Positions 34,386 through 42,124 of a stretch of 64,000 bases of DNA are shown piece by piece. The translations under genes and the position numbers were made by a program. The notes below the pieces were generated by a model, which was not told the origin of the DNA, did no database searches, and was given only the letters and a program-made list of their open reading frames with translations. Source of the stretch: Flavobacterium sp. SUN046 (GTDB taxonomy: Bacteria; Bacteroidota; Bacteroidia; Flavobacteriales; Flavobacteriaceae); contig NZ_JAPQNT010000003.1 in assembly GCF_028867965.1 (NCBI RefSeq), positions 62,001 to 126,000 of the forward strand. The letters run 5' to 3'. The first letter of the stretch is position 1, and each line of letters begins with the position of its first letter.

Positions 34386-35639
34386 TTAGTCTACTAATTT
34401 TTTGAATAAAACACATGCATTGTGACCACCAAAGCCAAAAGTGTTACTCATTGCAACATTAATTTCTCTTTTTTGTGGTTTGTTTAATGTTAAATTCAAT
34501 AAAGGGTCAATGTTTTCATCAACAACGGTATGATTTATTGTTGGAGGAACAATGCCGTGTTGCATTGCTAAAATCACAGCAATAGCTTCAATAGCACCAG
34601 CAGCTCCAAGTAAATGCCCGGTCATTGATTTTGTTGAATTGATATTAATGTTTTTAGCATGACTTCCAAAAACGTGGCTAATTGCTTTTAATTCTGCAAC
34701 ATCACCAAGTGGCGTTGACGTTCCGTGAGTATTGATATGATCAACCATTTCGGGAGTCATTCCTGAATCACGTAATGTATTTTCCATTACGGCAATTACA
34801 CCAATTCCTTCTGGATGTGGAGCGGTTAAGTGATAAGCATCAGACGACATTCCGCCACCACCAATTTCACAATATATTTTGGCACCACGCGCTTTGGCAT
34901 GTTCATATTCTTCTAATACAATAGCGCCCGAACCTTCGCCAAGAACAAATCCGTCACGTGTCGCATCAAACGGACGCGAAGCTGTTTCTGGACTTTCGTT
35001 TCGAGTAGAAAGTGCGTGCATTGAATTAAATCCGCCCATTCCTGCAATAGTTACAGCTGCTTCAGATCCACCTGTAATGATGACATCACACATTCCTAAA
35101 CGAATGTAGTTGAAAGCATCAATCATAGCATTAGCTGAAGAAGCACAAGCAGAAACGGTTGTATAATTCGGACCCATATACCCATTTCTCATCGAAATAT
35201 GAGCTGGAGCAATATCGGCAATCATTTTTGGAATAAAAAACGGATTGAATTTTGGAGTTCCATCGCCTTTGGCATAATACATTACTTCTTCTTGAAAAGT
35301 TTCTAATCCGCCAATTCCGGCACCCCAAATAACTCCTACACGGTTTTTCTTTACATTATCATCTGTTAAACCAGCATCTTTTATAGCTTCATCACTCGAT
35401 GCAATTGCATAATGTGAGAATTTATCCAATCTACGTGATTCTTTTCGATCCATGTAGTCTTCAATATTGAAGTTTTTTACTTCGCAAGCAAATTTAGTTT
35501 TATGCTTTTCAGTATCGTAATAAGTTATTGGAGCAGCACCGCTTTTTCCATTAATCAAACCATCCCAATATTCTTGAATGGAATTTCCAATAGGAGTTAA
35601 TGCTCCAAGACCAGTTACAACAACACGCTTTAATTGCAT
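34386..35639 (-). CDS. fabF: 3-oxoacyl-ACP synthase II
   Basis: Condensing enzyme of type II fatty-acid elongation, 417 residues. The nucleophile is Cys165 in TTVSACASSANAM; the two histidines are in INTHGTSTPLGD and STKSMTGHLLGAAG. The N-terminus QLKRVVVTGLGALTPIG and the C-terminal NTFGFGGHNACVLFKK are standard. It follows acpP, its substrate carrier, with a hairpin between the two, and leads into rnc. Confidence 0.97.
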   Translation of the reverse strand: MQLKRVVVTGLGALTPIGNSIQEYWDGLINGKSGAAPITYYDTEKHKTKFACEVKNFNIEDYMDRKESRRLDKFSHYAIASSDEAIKDAGLTDDNVKKNRVGVIWGAGIGGLETFQEEVMYYAKGDGTPKFNPFFIPKMIADIAPAHISMRNGYMGPNYTTVSACASSANAMIDAFNYIRLGMCDVIITGGSEAAVTIAGMGGFNSMHALSTRNESPETASRPFDATRDGFVLGEGSGAIVLEEYEHAKARGAKIYCEIGGGGMSSDAYHLTAPHPEGIGVIAVMENTLRDSGMTPEMVDHINTHGTSTPLGDVAELKAISHVFGSHAKNININSTKSMTGHLLGAAGAIEAIAVILAMQHGIVPPTINHTVVDENIDPLLNLTLNKPQKREINVAMSNTFGFGGHNACVLFKKLVD

Positions 35640-35770
35640 ATAATTTTTTTTAATAGTATTTTAAACAAATAATACCCTGTTTTCTTTATGTTTTGAGATT
35701 AAAGAGACAAGGGTATTTCAATATAGTGTGATTGAAATTCAATCAAAAATAGTTTAATTTTTAAAATAAT

Positions 35771-35801
35771 AAAAACCCGTACGCAAATAAATGTGTACGG
35801 G
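35771..35801 (-). terminator. Hairpin between acpP and fabF
   Basis: Arms CCCGTAC and GTACGGG with a 12-base loop, and TTTTTATT after it on the minus strand. It is placed to end part of the transcription from acpP, which would make acpP mRNA more abundant than fabF mRNA. Confidence 0.65.
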
Positions 35802-35812
35802 AAATTTATTTA

Positions 35813-36049
35813 TTATTTTTTTGCTTCTTCGATGTAAGAAATAGCTTGACCTACAGTAGCAATGTTTTCTGCTTGGTCGTCTGGAATTTGAATATCAAAT
35901 TCTTTTTCGAACTCCATAATAAGCTCAACAGTGTCTAATGAATCGGCTCCTAAATCGTTAGTGAAGCTTGCTTCTGTTACAACTTCATTCTCGTCAACGC
36001 CTAATTTGTCTACGATAATCGCTTTAACTCTTGATGCAATGTCTGACAT
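35813..36049 (-). CDS. acpP: Acyl carrier protein
   Basis: Small acidic carrier of fatty-acid intermediates, 78 residues. The phosphopantetheine attachment site is Ser37 in [16 protein letters not shown]. Four-helix pattern, high Glu/Asp content and length match AcpP. It heads the minus-strand series toward pyk and is divergent from purN. An exact -7 element stands 30 bases upstream. Confidence 0.97.
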   Translation of the reverse strand: MSDIASRVKAIIVDKLGVDENEVVTEASFTNDLGADSLDTVELIMEFEKEFDIQIPDDQAENIATVGQAISYIEEAKK

Positions 36050-36079
36050 AATCTTTAATTTTAAAATTTAAATTGTTGG

Positions 36080-36087
36080 CAAAAATA
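36080..36087 (-). promoter_or_regulatory. Putative -7 element for acpP
   Basis: Minus-strand TATTTTTG, exact match, 30 bases before the acpP ATG. Confidence 0.45.
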
Positions 36088-36225
36088 AAAAACTTTATCT
36101 TAAAACCACCTTTTAGTTAATAAATGTGACCACGAAATTAAAAAAATTATTTCACAAAGAGCTCATTTATATTATTTATTATCATTTATTATTCTTTTTT
36201 TTGCGTAATATTAATTACAGGATAA

Positions 36226-36795
36226 ATGAAAAAAATAGTAATATTCGCTTCTGGATCGGGTTCTAACGCCGAAAAAATCATATTACATTTCAATAAAACT
36301 ACTCTTGCTAACGTGGTTGCAATATTTACTAACAATGCAAATGCCAAAGTATTAGATAGAGCAAAAAATTTTAATATTCCGACCGAAGTTTTTTCAAAAT
36401 TAGAACTTAATGAAGGTCAAGTACTTTTAAAGTTAAACCAAATTCAACCTGATTTAATTGTTTTAGCTGGATTTTTATGGAAATTCCCTGAACATATTAT
36501 CAAGGAATATTTTAATAAAGTTATAAATATTCATCCTGCGTTGTTACCAAATTATGGCGGAAAAGGAATGTACGGAATGAATGTACACCAAGCCGTTTTA
36601 GATAATAAGGAAAAAGAAACCGGAATCACAATTCATTATGTAAACGAACATTATGATGAAGGTGAATTTATTTTTCAAAAATCTGTAAACATAGAAAATT
36701 GCAAAACAGCAGAAGAAATAGCGGATAAAATTCATATTTTAGAACATGAATATTTTCCTGAAGTAATTGAAAAACTTCTAACAGCTAACTTTTAA
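36226..36795 (+). CDS. purN: Phosphoribosylglycinamide formyltransferase
   Basis: Folate-dependent enzyme that formylates GAR in purine synthesis; 189 residues. Substrate phosphate motif ASGSGSNAEKI is at the N-terminus. The catalytic Asn-His-Asp group lies in NIHPALLPNYGGKGMYG and HYVNEHYDEGEFIF. The rnhA ATG follows directly after its stop, so the two form an operon. purF lies about 1.6 kb downstream, behind a PfkB-type kinase gene. Confidence 0.95.
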   Translation: MKKIVIFASGSGSNAEKIILHFNKTTLANVVAIFTNNANAKVLDRAKNFNIPTEVFSKLELNEGQVLLKLNQIQPDLIVLAGFLWKFPEHIIKEYFNKVINIHPALLPNYGGKGMYGMNVHQAVLDNKEKETGITIHYVNEHYDEGEFIFQKSVNIENCKTAEEIADKIHILEHEYFPEVIEKLLTANF

Positions 36796-37275
36796 ATGTC
36801 ACATCAAGTTCACATCTACACCGATGGCGCAGCCAAAGGAAATCCCGGAAACGGCGGTTATGGCGTAGTTATGGAATTAGTTGGCACACCACACAAAAAA
36901 GAATTTTACGAAGGTTTTCGACATACCACCAACAATAGAATGGAACTTCTAGCTGTAATTGTAGGTTTAGAAAAACTCAAAAATCCAAATATGACTGTTT
37001 TGGTGGTTTCCGATTCTAAATATGTTATTGATTCTGTTCTAAAAGGTTGGGTTTTCGGTTGGGAAAAAAAAGGTTTCGCTGGAAAGAAAAATCCCGATTT
37101 ATGGAAACGCTTCCTTAAAATTTACAGAAAACACAAAGTAGATTTCAAATGGATAAAAGGACATAACAATCATCCGCAAAACGAACGTTGCGATGAATTG
37201 GCGGTTTATGCCTCGGGTTTGCCTAATTTATCTGTTGATGCTTTTTATGAAGGTGAAGATGTGAAATTGCTCTAA
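36796..37275 (+). CDS. rnhA: Ribonuclease HI
   Basis: Enzyme that degrades RNA in RNA-DNA hybrids, 159 residues. The first catalytic Asp is in HIYTDGAAKGNPGNGGYG, the Glu in NNRMELLAVIVGL, the second Asp in LVVSDSKYVIDSV and the last Asp in HPQNERCDELA, so all four carboxylates are present. The basic protrusion (KKGFAGKKNPDLWKRF) that helps bind the hybrid is also visible. It begins immediately after the purN stop. Confidence 0.96.
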   Translation: MSHQVHIYTDGAAKGNPGNGGYGVVMELVGTPHKKEFYEGFRHTTNNRMELLAVIVGLEKLKNPNMTVLVVSDSKYVIDSVLKGWVFGWEKKGFAGKKNPDLWKRFLKIYRKHKVDFKWIKGHNNHPQNERCDELAVYASGLPNLSVDAFYEGEDVKLL

Positions 37276-37319
37276 AAAAATCAATTCTCAAACCATTTTA
37301 AACTTTTAAACTAAAAATG

Positions 37320-37327
37320 TATCTTTG
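37320..37327 (+). promoter_or_regulatory. Putative -7 element for the PfkB-type kinase
   Basis: TATCTTTG, exact match, 46 bases before the ATG. Confidence 0.5.
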
Positions 37328-37373
37328 CACCTTCTAATTTGAGATTGCTTCAAAATCTCGCAAATACAATTTA

Positions 37374-38300
37374 ATGAACAAACTTTTAATAGTAGGAACG
37401 GTTGCTTTTGATGCTATCGAAACTCCTTTTGGAAAAACAGATAAAATATTAGGTGGCGCTGGAACTTTTATTGGTTTAGCAGCTTCACATTTTAAATTAC
37501 AATCCGCTATTGTTTCGGTTGTTGGTGATGATTTTCCTCAAGAATATTTAGATTTATTAACGGCTAGAAACATCGATATTTCTGGTTTAGAAATCGTTAA
37601 AGGCGGAAAAACCTTCTTTTGGAGTGGTCGTTATCACAATGATATGAACTCAAGAGACACTTTGGCTACCGAATTAAATGTTTTGGCAGATTTCAATCCA
37701 ATCGTACCCGAAAATTTCAAAAATGCCGATGTGGTTATGTTAGGAAACTTGCATCCAATTGTTCAAACAAGTGTTTTAAATCAAATGACAACCAAACCAA
37801 AATTAGTAGTTTTAGACACTATGAACTTTTGGATGGATTGCGCTTTACCAGAATTATTAGACGTTGTTAAACGTGTTGATGTAATAACAATCAACGACGA
37901 AGAAGCACGTCAATTATCGGGTGAATATTCTTTAGTGAAAGCTGCGGCTAAAATCCACACAATGGGTCCAAAATATGTAGTAATCAAAAAAGGAGAACAC
38001 GGAGCATTGATTTTCCATGAAAAAGATATTTTCTTTGCACCAGCTTTACCATTAGCTGATGTTTTTGATCCAACTGGAGCAGGAGACACTTTTGCAGGTG
38101 GATTTGCAGGATTCATAACGCAACAAGGCGACATTTCATTTGAAACCATGAAAACCGCAATTATTCAAGGTTCAAATTTAGCTTCTTTTTGTGTGGAAAA
38201 ATTCGGAACCGAAAGAATGTTAGAACTAAAACAAGACGAAGTAAAAAGCCGCTTGAAACAATTTAAAGCTTTAACACAATTTGAAATAGAATTATCATAA
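37374..38300 (+). CDS. PfkB-family sugar/nucleoside kinase
   Basis: Cytoplasmic kinase of the ribokinase superfamily, 308 residues. The glycine-rich substrate region is LGGAGTFIGLAASHF and the ATP/catalytic-base motif is DVFDPTGAGDTFAGGFAGF, with the conserved Asp. The lid-like segment SGRYHNDMNSRDTLATELN is typical of a flavobacterial clade placed next to purF. The substrate cannot be read from the sequence; nucleoside or ribose-type sugars are likely from the family and the purine neighbours. A terminator at 38304-38335 separates it from purF. Confidence 0.85.
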   Translation: MNKLLIVGTVAFDAIETPFGKTDKILGGAGTFIGLAASHFKLQSAIVSVVGDDFPQEYLDLLTARNIDISGLEIVKGGKTFFWSGRYHNDMNSRDTLATELNVLADFNPIVPENFKNADVVMLGNLHPIVQTSVLNQMTTKPKLVVLDTMNFWMDCALPELLDVVKRVDVITINDEEARQLSGEYSLVKAAAKIHTMGPKYVVIKKGEHGALIFHEKDIFFAPALPLADVFDPTGAGDTFAGGFAGFITQQGDISFETMKTAIIQGSNLASFCVEKFGTERMLELKQDEVKSRLKQFKALTQFEIELS

Positions 38301-38303
38301 ATT

Positions 38304-38335
38304 TATGCCTCGAAATTTTCGGGGCATTTTTATTT
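38304..38335 (+). terminator. Terminator after the PfkB-type kinase
   Basis: Stem ATGCCTCGAA / TTCGGGGCAT with one T-G pair, then a T run. Confidence 0.75.
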
Positions 38336-38346
38336 AAAAAGAATAA

Positions 38347-38401
38347 AGCCACTGATTCACAGATTTTATATCTGCTTTTTTAAATCTGTGAATCAGTGGC
38401 T
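38347..38401. repeat. Perfect 20-base inverted repeat before purF
   Basis: GCCACTGATTCACAGATTT at 38348-38366 and its exact complement at 38382-38400 (20 pairs counting the flanking A-T), with a 15-base T-rich spacer. It ends 29 bases before the purF ATG. Single right-arm copies lie before the AddA-like gene and, degenerate, before the amidase gene. Confidence 0.8.
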
Positions 38402-38430
38402 AAAAAACAACACAACTAAACTACAATACA

Positions 38431-40329
38431 ATGAGCGACGCAATCAAACACGAATGTGGAATTGCACTTTTACGACTAAAGAAACCGTTAGAATTCTACA
38501 AAGAAAAATACGGTTCGGCTTTCTACGGAATACAAAAAATGTATTTACTAATGGAAAAGCAACACAACCGTGGTCAAGACGGAGCAGGATTTGCTTCAAT
38601 TAAATTAGATGTCGAACCAGGTGAAAGATACATTAGTCGCGTGCGTTCCAACGATGCACAAGCAATTCAAGATGTTTTTAAGCAAATCAACGAACGCGTA
38701 AACGAAGAACTGACGTTGCATCCAGAATATGCGGATAATGTGGCACTTCAAAAAGCTAATATTCCTTATATTGGTGAATTATTTTTAGGTCACGTTCGTT
38801 ATGGAACTTTTGGGAAAAACAGTATCGAAAGTGTTCATCCATTTTTACGTCAAAACAATTGGATGCACCGAAATCTGATTGTTGCCGGAAATTTCAACAT
38901 GACTAATGTTAAAGAACTTTTCAATAGTTTGGTAGAATTAGGACAGCATCCAAAAGAAATGGCGGATACCGTTACCGTAATGGAAAAAATTGGACATTTT
39001 CTAGATGATGAAGTAACCGATTTGTACCAAGAATGTAAAAATAACGGATTATCCAAAAGAGAAGCTTCTCCAGTTATAGCCGAAAAACTTCCAGTTGCCA
39101 AAATATTAAAACGCGCTTCCAAAGGTTGGGATGGCGGTTATGCGATGGCAGGATTATTCGGTCACGGCGACGCTTTCGTTTTTAGAGATCCAGCGGGAAT
39201 TCGTCCAGCCTATTTTTATGAAGATGATGAAATTGTTGTAGTTGCTTCTGAACGACCAGTGATTCAAACGGTTTTCAATGTGCCATTTGATAAAGTACAA
39301 GAACTACAACCAGGAAATGCTTTAATTATAAAGAAAAACGGTACTGTAACTGAAGAAGAAATTATTGTCCCAACAGTAAAAAAAGCCTGTTCGTTTGAAA
39401 GAATCTATTTTTCAAGAGGAAGCGATTCCGAAATTTATCAAGAACGTAAAGAGTTAGGAAAATTAATTCTTCCAGCAGTTTTAGAGGCAATTGAAGATGA
39501 TACTGATAATACCGTTTTTTCATACATTCCTAATACGGCAGAAACTTCATTTTACGGAATGGTGGAAGCCGCAAATGATTTCTTGAATCAAAGAAAAAAC
39601 AAGTTCATTCTAGACAACAGAAAAAAATTAACCAAAGATTCATTAGAAGAACTATTAGCAGTAAAAATTAGAACAGAAAAAATTGCTATAAAAGATGCCA
39701 AACTAAGAACTTTCATAACCGATGATGCTAATCGTGATGATTTGGTTGCGCATGTTTATGATGTAACTTATGGTGTGATTCAACCAACCGACAATTTAGT
39801 AATTATTGACGATAGTATTGTTCGTGGAACAACACTAAAAATGTCTATTATTAAAATGATGGATCGATTGAATCCAAAACGAATTGTTGTCGTGTCATCG
39901 GCACCACAAATTCGTTATCCAGATTGCTACGGAATCGATATGGCAAAGCTTGAAGGATTAGTTGCTTTTCAAGCAGCAATAGAACTATTAAAAGAAAGAA
40001 ATCAATACCATATTGTTGATGATGTTTATCAAAAATGTAAAACGCAAGAGCACTTAAAAGACTCAGAAGTAGTTAATTACGTTACTGAAATATATTCGCC
40101 ATTTAGCGATATGGAAATATCAAATAAAATAGCACAATTACTAACTTCTAGTGATATAAATGCTGAGGTAAAAATCATTTTTCAAACTGTAGAAAGTCTT
40201 CATGAAGCTTGCCCGAAAAATTTAGGCGATTGGTACTTCACAGGCGACTATCCAACTCCAGGAGGAAACCGAGTTGTAAACCGTGCTTTTATGAATTTTT
40301 ATGAAGGTAAAAACGCAAGAGCATATTAA
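38431..40329 (+). CDS. purF: Amidophosphoribosyltransferase
   Basis: First enzyme of purine synthesis, making phosphoribosylamine from PRPP and glutamine; 632 residues, longer than E. coli PurF as in other bacteroidetes. The class II glutaminase nucleophile is Cys9 (MSDAIKHECGIALL), so an eight-residue propeptide must be removed. NRGQDGAGFAS follows as the glutamine site. The PRPP loop is VIIDDSIVRGTTLKM. Two tandem small-RNA units lie directly downstream, and a palindromic repeat directly upstream. Confidence 0.95.
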   Translation: MSDAIKHECGIALLRLKKPLEFYKEKYGSAFYGIQKMYLLMEKQHNRGQDGAGFASIKLDVEPGERYISRVRSNDAQAIQDVFKQINERVNEELTLHPEYADNVALQKANIPYIGELFLGHVRYGTFGKNSIESVHPFLRQNNWMHRNLIVAGNFNMTNVKELFNSLVELGQHPKEMADTVTVMEKIGHFLDDEVTDLYQECKNNGLSKREASPVIAEKLPVAKILKRASKGWDGGYAMAGLFGHGDAFVFRDPAGIRPAYFYEDDEIVVVASERPVIQTVFNVPFDKVQELQPGNALIIKKNGTVTEEEIIVPTVKKACSFERIYFSRGSDSEIYQERKELGKLILPAVLEAIEDDTDNTVFSYIPNTAETSFYGMVEAANDFLNQRKNKFILDNRKKLTKDSLEELLAVKIRTEKIAIKDAKLRTFITDDANRDDLVAHVYDVTYGVIQPTDNLVIIDDSIVRGTTLKMSIIKMMDRLNPKRIVVVSSAPQIRYPDCYGIDMAKLEGLVAFQAAIELLKERNQYHIVDDVYQKCKTQEHLKDSEVVNYVTEIYSPFSDMEISNKIAQLLTSSDINAEVKIIFQTVESLHEACPKNLGDWYFTGDYPTPGGNRVVNRAFMNFYEGKNARAY

Positions 40330-40383
40330 AAACATACAAAATAGTGCAGTTTGTCGATTATTATTGTAATTCGTCAGCATTAT

Positions 40384-40415
40384 TTTGTTACAAAATAGTT
40401 ACACGCATATCTTTG
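40384..40415 (+). promoter_or_regulatory. Promoter of tandem small RNA copy 1
   Basis: TTTG at 40384-40387 and exact -7 TATCTTTG at 40408-40415, spacing 20; the RNA hairpin starts five bases later. Confidence 0.65.
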
Positions 40416-40419
40416 ATGG

Positions 40420-40490
40420 ACCATAGCATTAGTAGGTTAAGTTTATGGTAGATTTGGGGCAAAAAAGGTGAAAGAAATTTCACCTTTTTT
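40420..40490 (+). ncRNA. Tandem small RNA copy 1
   Basis: A short unit with promoter, conserved core and terminator, and no open frame of note. The 5' hairpin pairs ACCATA (40420-40425) with TATGGT (40444-40449) around a long loop that contains ATTAGTAGGTTAAGT. A single-stranded linker AGATTTGGGGCAAAAA follows, then terminator hairpin GGTGAAA / TTTCACC at 40467-40484 and a T run. The core from 40421 to about 40465 is repeated almost exactly at 40606-40650, whereas the terminator differs in sequence. Loop and linker conservation with terminator divergence indicates selection on the core. I do not recognise the family with certainty; Flavo-1 of Rfam is one possibility to test. Confidence 0.7.
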
Positions 40491-40592
40491 ATTTTATATA
40501 AATTCCACTTTCAAAAGGTAAGTTCTACTCTCATTTGCCTATCATTCCAATTTATTTAGAACATTTTAATATTAATATAGTTGCATTCATAG
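40491..40592 (+). other. Spacer between the two small RNAs
   Basis: About 100 bases of AT-rich sequence with no frame, hairpin or repeat that I can support. It should hold the upstream part of the copy 2 promoter. Confidence 0.4.
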
Positions 40593-40600
40593 TATGTTTG
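40593..40600 (+). promoter_or_regulatory. -7 element of tandem small RNA copy 2
   Basis: TATGTTTG, exact match, three bases before the 5' hairpin of copy 2. No clear -33. Confidence 0.5.
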
Positions 40601-40603
40601 CGT

Positions 40604-40676
40604 TACCATAGAATTAGTAGGTTAAGTTTATGGTAGATTTGGGGCAAAAAGGCATCCGCGCCTGCGGATGTCTTTT
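40604..40676 (+). ncRNA. Tandem small RNA copy 2
   Basis: Paralogue of the unit at 40420-40490. Stem TACCATA (40604-40610) pairs with TATGGTA (40629-40635), one pair longer than in copy 1. The loop differs by one base (A for C at 40612), and the linker AGATTTGGGGCAAAAA is the same apart from the A-run length. The terminator is new: GGCATCCGC / GCGGATGTC (40651-40672), GC-rich, then five T. It is transcribed toward the convergent sod gene, whose own terminator follows at 40691-40722. Confidence 0.7.
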
Positions 40677-40690
40677 TAAAAATTCACACA

Positions 40691-40722
40691 AAAAAACCCG
40701 GTTGCACACACAACCGGGTTTT
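40691..40722 (-). terminator. Terminator after sod
   Basis: Perfect 12-base stem AAAACCCGGTTG with its complement, loop CACACA, and a T run on the minus strand. It could act in both directions. Confidence 0.85.
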
Positions 40723-40743
40723 GAATTTTATAAAATGAATTAA

Positions 40744-41349
40744 TTATTTTGCAGCAGTATATCTTCTAGCAACTTCATCCCAATTGATTACATTAAAAAA
40801 CGCTTCAATATAATCAGGACGACGGTTTTGATAATTTAAATAGTATGCATGTTCCCAAACATCCATTGCAAGAATTGGCGTTCCGCCACAACCTACACCA
40901 GGCATTAAGGTATTGTCTTGATTTGGAGTTCCGCAAACTTCCAATTTTCCATCTTTTACACAAAGCCAAGCCCAACCTGAACCAAATTGTGTCGCTCCAG
41001 CTTTTGCGAAAGCAGCTTTAAATTCGTCAAACGAACCCAAATCTTTTTCAATTGCAGCGGCTAAATCACCAGTTGGTAATCCGCCACCATTTGGCGACAT
41101 AACTGTCCAAAATAAATTATGATTAAAAAATCCGCCACCATTATTTCTAACAGCCGCTTTGGTCATATCCAAATTTTTCAGAATTTCTTCAATAGATTTT
41201 CCTTCCAAATCTGTTCCTGCAATTGCTGCATTTAAGTTGGTTGTGTAAGCATTATGATGTTTAGAATGGTGAATTTCCATTGTTCGTGCATCAATATGTG
41301 GTTCTAACGCGTCGTAAGCGTAAGGTAATTGTGGTAATTCGAATGCCAT
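40744..41349 (-). CDS. Superoxide dismutase, Fe/Mn type
   Basis: Cytoplasmic enzyme removing superoxide, 201 residues. The four metal ligands are His27 ([11 protein letters not shown]), His77 ([11 protein letters not shown]), Asp163 and His167 ([13 protein letters not shown]). The second-sphere Gln is in the C-terminal half position ([11 protein letters not shown]), while the residue before the first ligand region is not decisive for metal; iron, manganese or either may be used. A -7 element (41384-41391) stands upstream and a strong terminator downstream. Confidence 0.96.
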   Translation of the reverse strand: MAFELPQLPYAYDALEPHIDARTMEIHHSKHHNAYTTNLNAAIAGTDLEGKSIEEILKNLDMTKAAVRNNGGGFFNHNLFWTVMSPNGGGLPTGDLAAAIEKDLGSFDEFKAAFAKAGATQFGSGWAWLCVKDGKLEVCGTPNQDNTLMPGVGCGGTPILAMDVWEHAYYLNYQNRRPDYIEAFFNVINWDEVARRYTAAK

Positions 41350-41383
41350 AATATTTTTATTTTAGTTAGTATTAAATCGAATT

Positions 41384-41391
41384 CAAATTTA
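41384..41391 (-). promoter_or_regulatory. Putative -7 element for sod
   Basis: Minus-strand TAAATTTG, exact match, 34 bases before the ATG. Confidence 0.45.
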
Positions 41392-41464
41392 TACATTTAA
41401 CTTCGTAAAAGGAAATACTATTTTTATATTAACAAATAATTAAAATTGATAAAATCATCTAACA

Positions 41465-42016
41465 ATGAAATTTGACTTGCAACCTTTAAATCTTTTTAAT
41501 GAATACGTAACTTTAATTCCGTTACAAGAAACTGATTTTGAAGAATTATATTCTGTTGCTAACGACGAACTACTTTGGGAACAACATCCAAATAAGTTGC
41601 GCTACCAAAAGCCAATTTTTCAAAATTTCTTTCAAGGCGCAATGGAATCTCAAGGTGCATTTTTCATTCGTGATACCAAATCAGGCAAACCCATTGGCAG
41701 CAGTCGATTTTATGATTATAACGAAAAAGAAAATTCCATATTAATTGGATATACATTTATAGGAAGAGATTTTTGGGGAAATGGCTACAACAAAGCCTTG
41801 AAAAAAGTGATGATGGATTATGCGTTTCAATATGTTGATACAATTTATTTTCACATTGGTGCAACCAATTTTCGTTCACAAAAAGCTCTAGAAAAAATTG
41901 GCGGAATAAAAGTCGATGAATTTGAAGTAGAATATTATGGGGAAGATTCTAAATTGAATTATATTTATAGAATAACTTCCGATATTTGTCATTCCGACGA
42001 AGGAGGAATCTCATAA
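41465..42016 (+). CDS. GNAT family N-acetyltransferase with repeat-derived C-terminus
   Basis: A 183-residue acetyltransferase of the RimJ/RimL-like branch. The fold is seen in FELYSVANDELLWEQHPNK-type N-terminal sequence, strand SRFYDYNEKENSILIGYTFI, the acetyl-CoA pyrophosphate-loop segment GRDFWGNGYNKALKK, and NFRSQKALEKIGG before the last strands. The natural protein appears to end near YIYRI. The final residues (ICHSDEGGIS, 174-183) are encoded by the left arm of a palindromic repeat at 41985-42059, which also supplies the stop region. The acceptor substrate is unknown. Confidence 0.87.
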   Translation: MKFDLQPLNLFNEYVTLIPLQETDFEELYSVANDELLWEQHPNKLRYQKPIFQNFFQGAMESQGAFFIRDTKSGKPIGSSRFYDYNEKENSILIGYTFIGRDFWGNGYNKALKKVMMDYAFQYVDTIYFHIGATNFRSQKALEKIGGIKVDEFEVEYYGEDSKLNYIYRITSDICHSDEGGIS

Positions 42017-42059
42017 TCTAAATTACTATATGTGATTTCTCCTTCGTCGAAATGACAAA
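41985..42059. repeat. Palindromic repeat overlapping the GNAT 3' end
   Basis: Arms 41985-42013 and 42031-42059 are complementary at 26 of 29 positions, with TCATT(C/T)CGACGAAGGAG at the core of each. The 17-base centre is AT-rich. The sequence matches a palindromic repeat that I recall as widespread in flavobacterial genomes. Confidence 0.8.
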
Positions 42060-42098
42060 ACAATAAAAAATGAATTTTAGATAGCACAACAATTAATA

Positions 42099-42115
42099 AT
42101 CTGTGAATCAGTGGC
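42099..42115 (+). repeat. Solo arm of the purF-upstream repeat
   Basis: AATCTGTGAATCAGTGGC-type sequence identical to the right arm at 38383-38400, ending 9 bases before the ATG of the AddA-like gene and without a left arm. Confidence 0.75.
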
Positions 42116-42124
42116 AAAAAAAAC

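Noticed and set aside
38347..38401. CRISPR or riboswitch before purF
   Set aside because: A single inverted repeat with no array, and its arm recurs alone before unrelated genes, so it is a dispersed element rather than a purine sensor.
40420..40676. 6S RNA
   Set aside because: Each unit is only about 70 bases with a small hairpin; 6S RNA is a long, mostly paired rod of about 180 bases.
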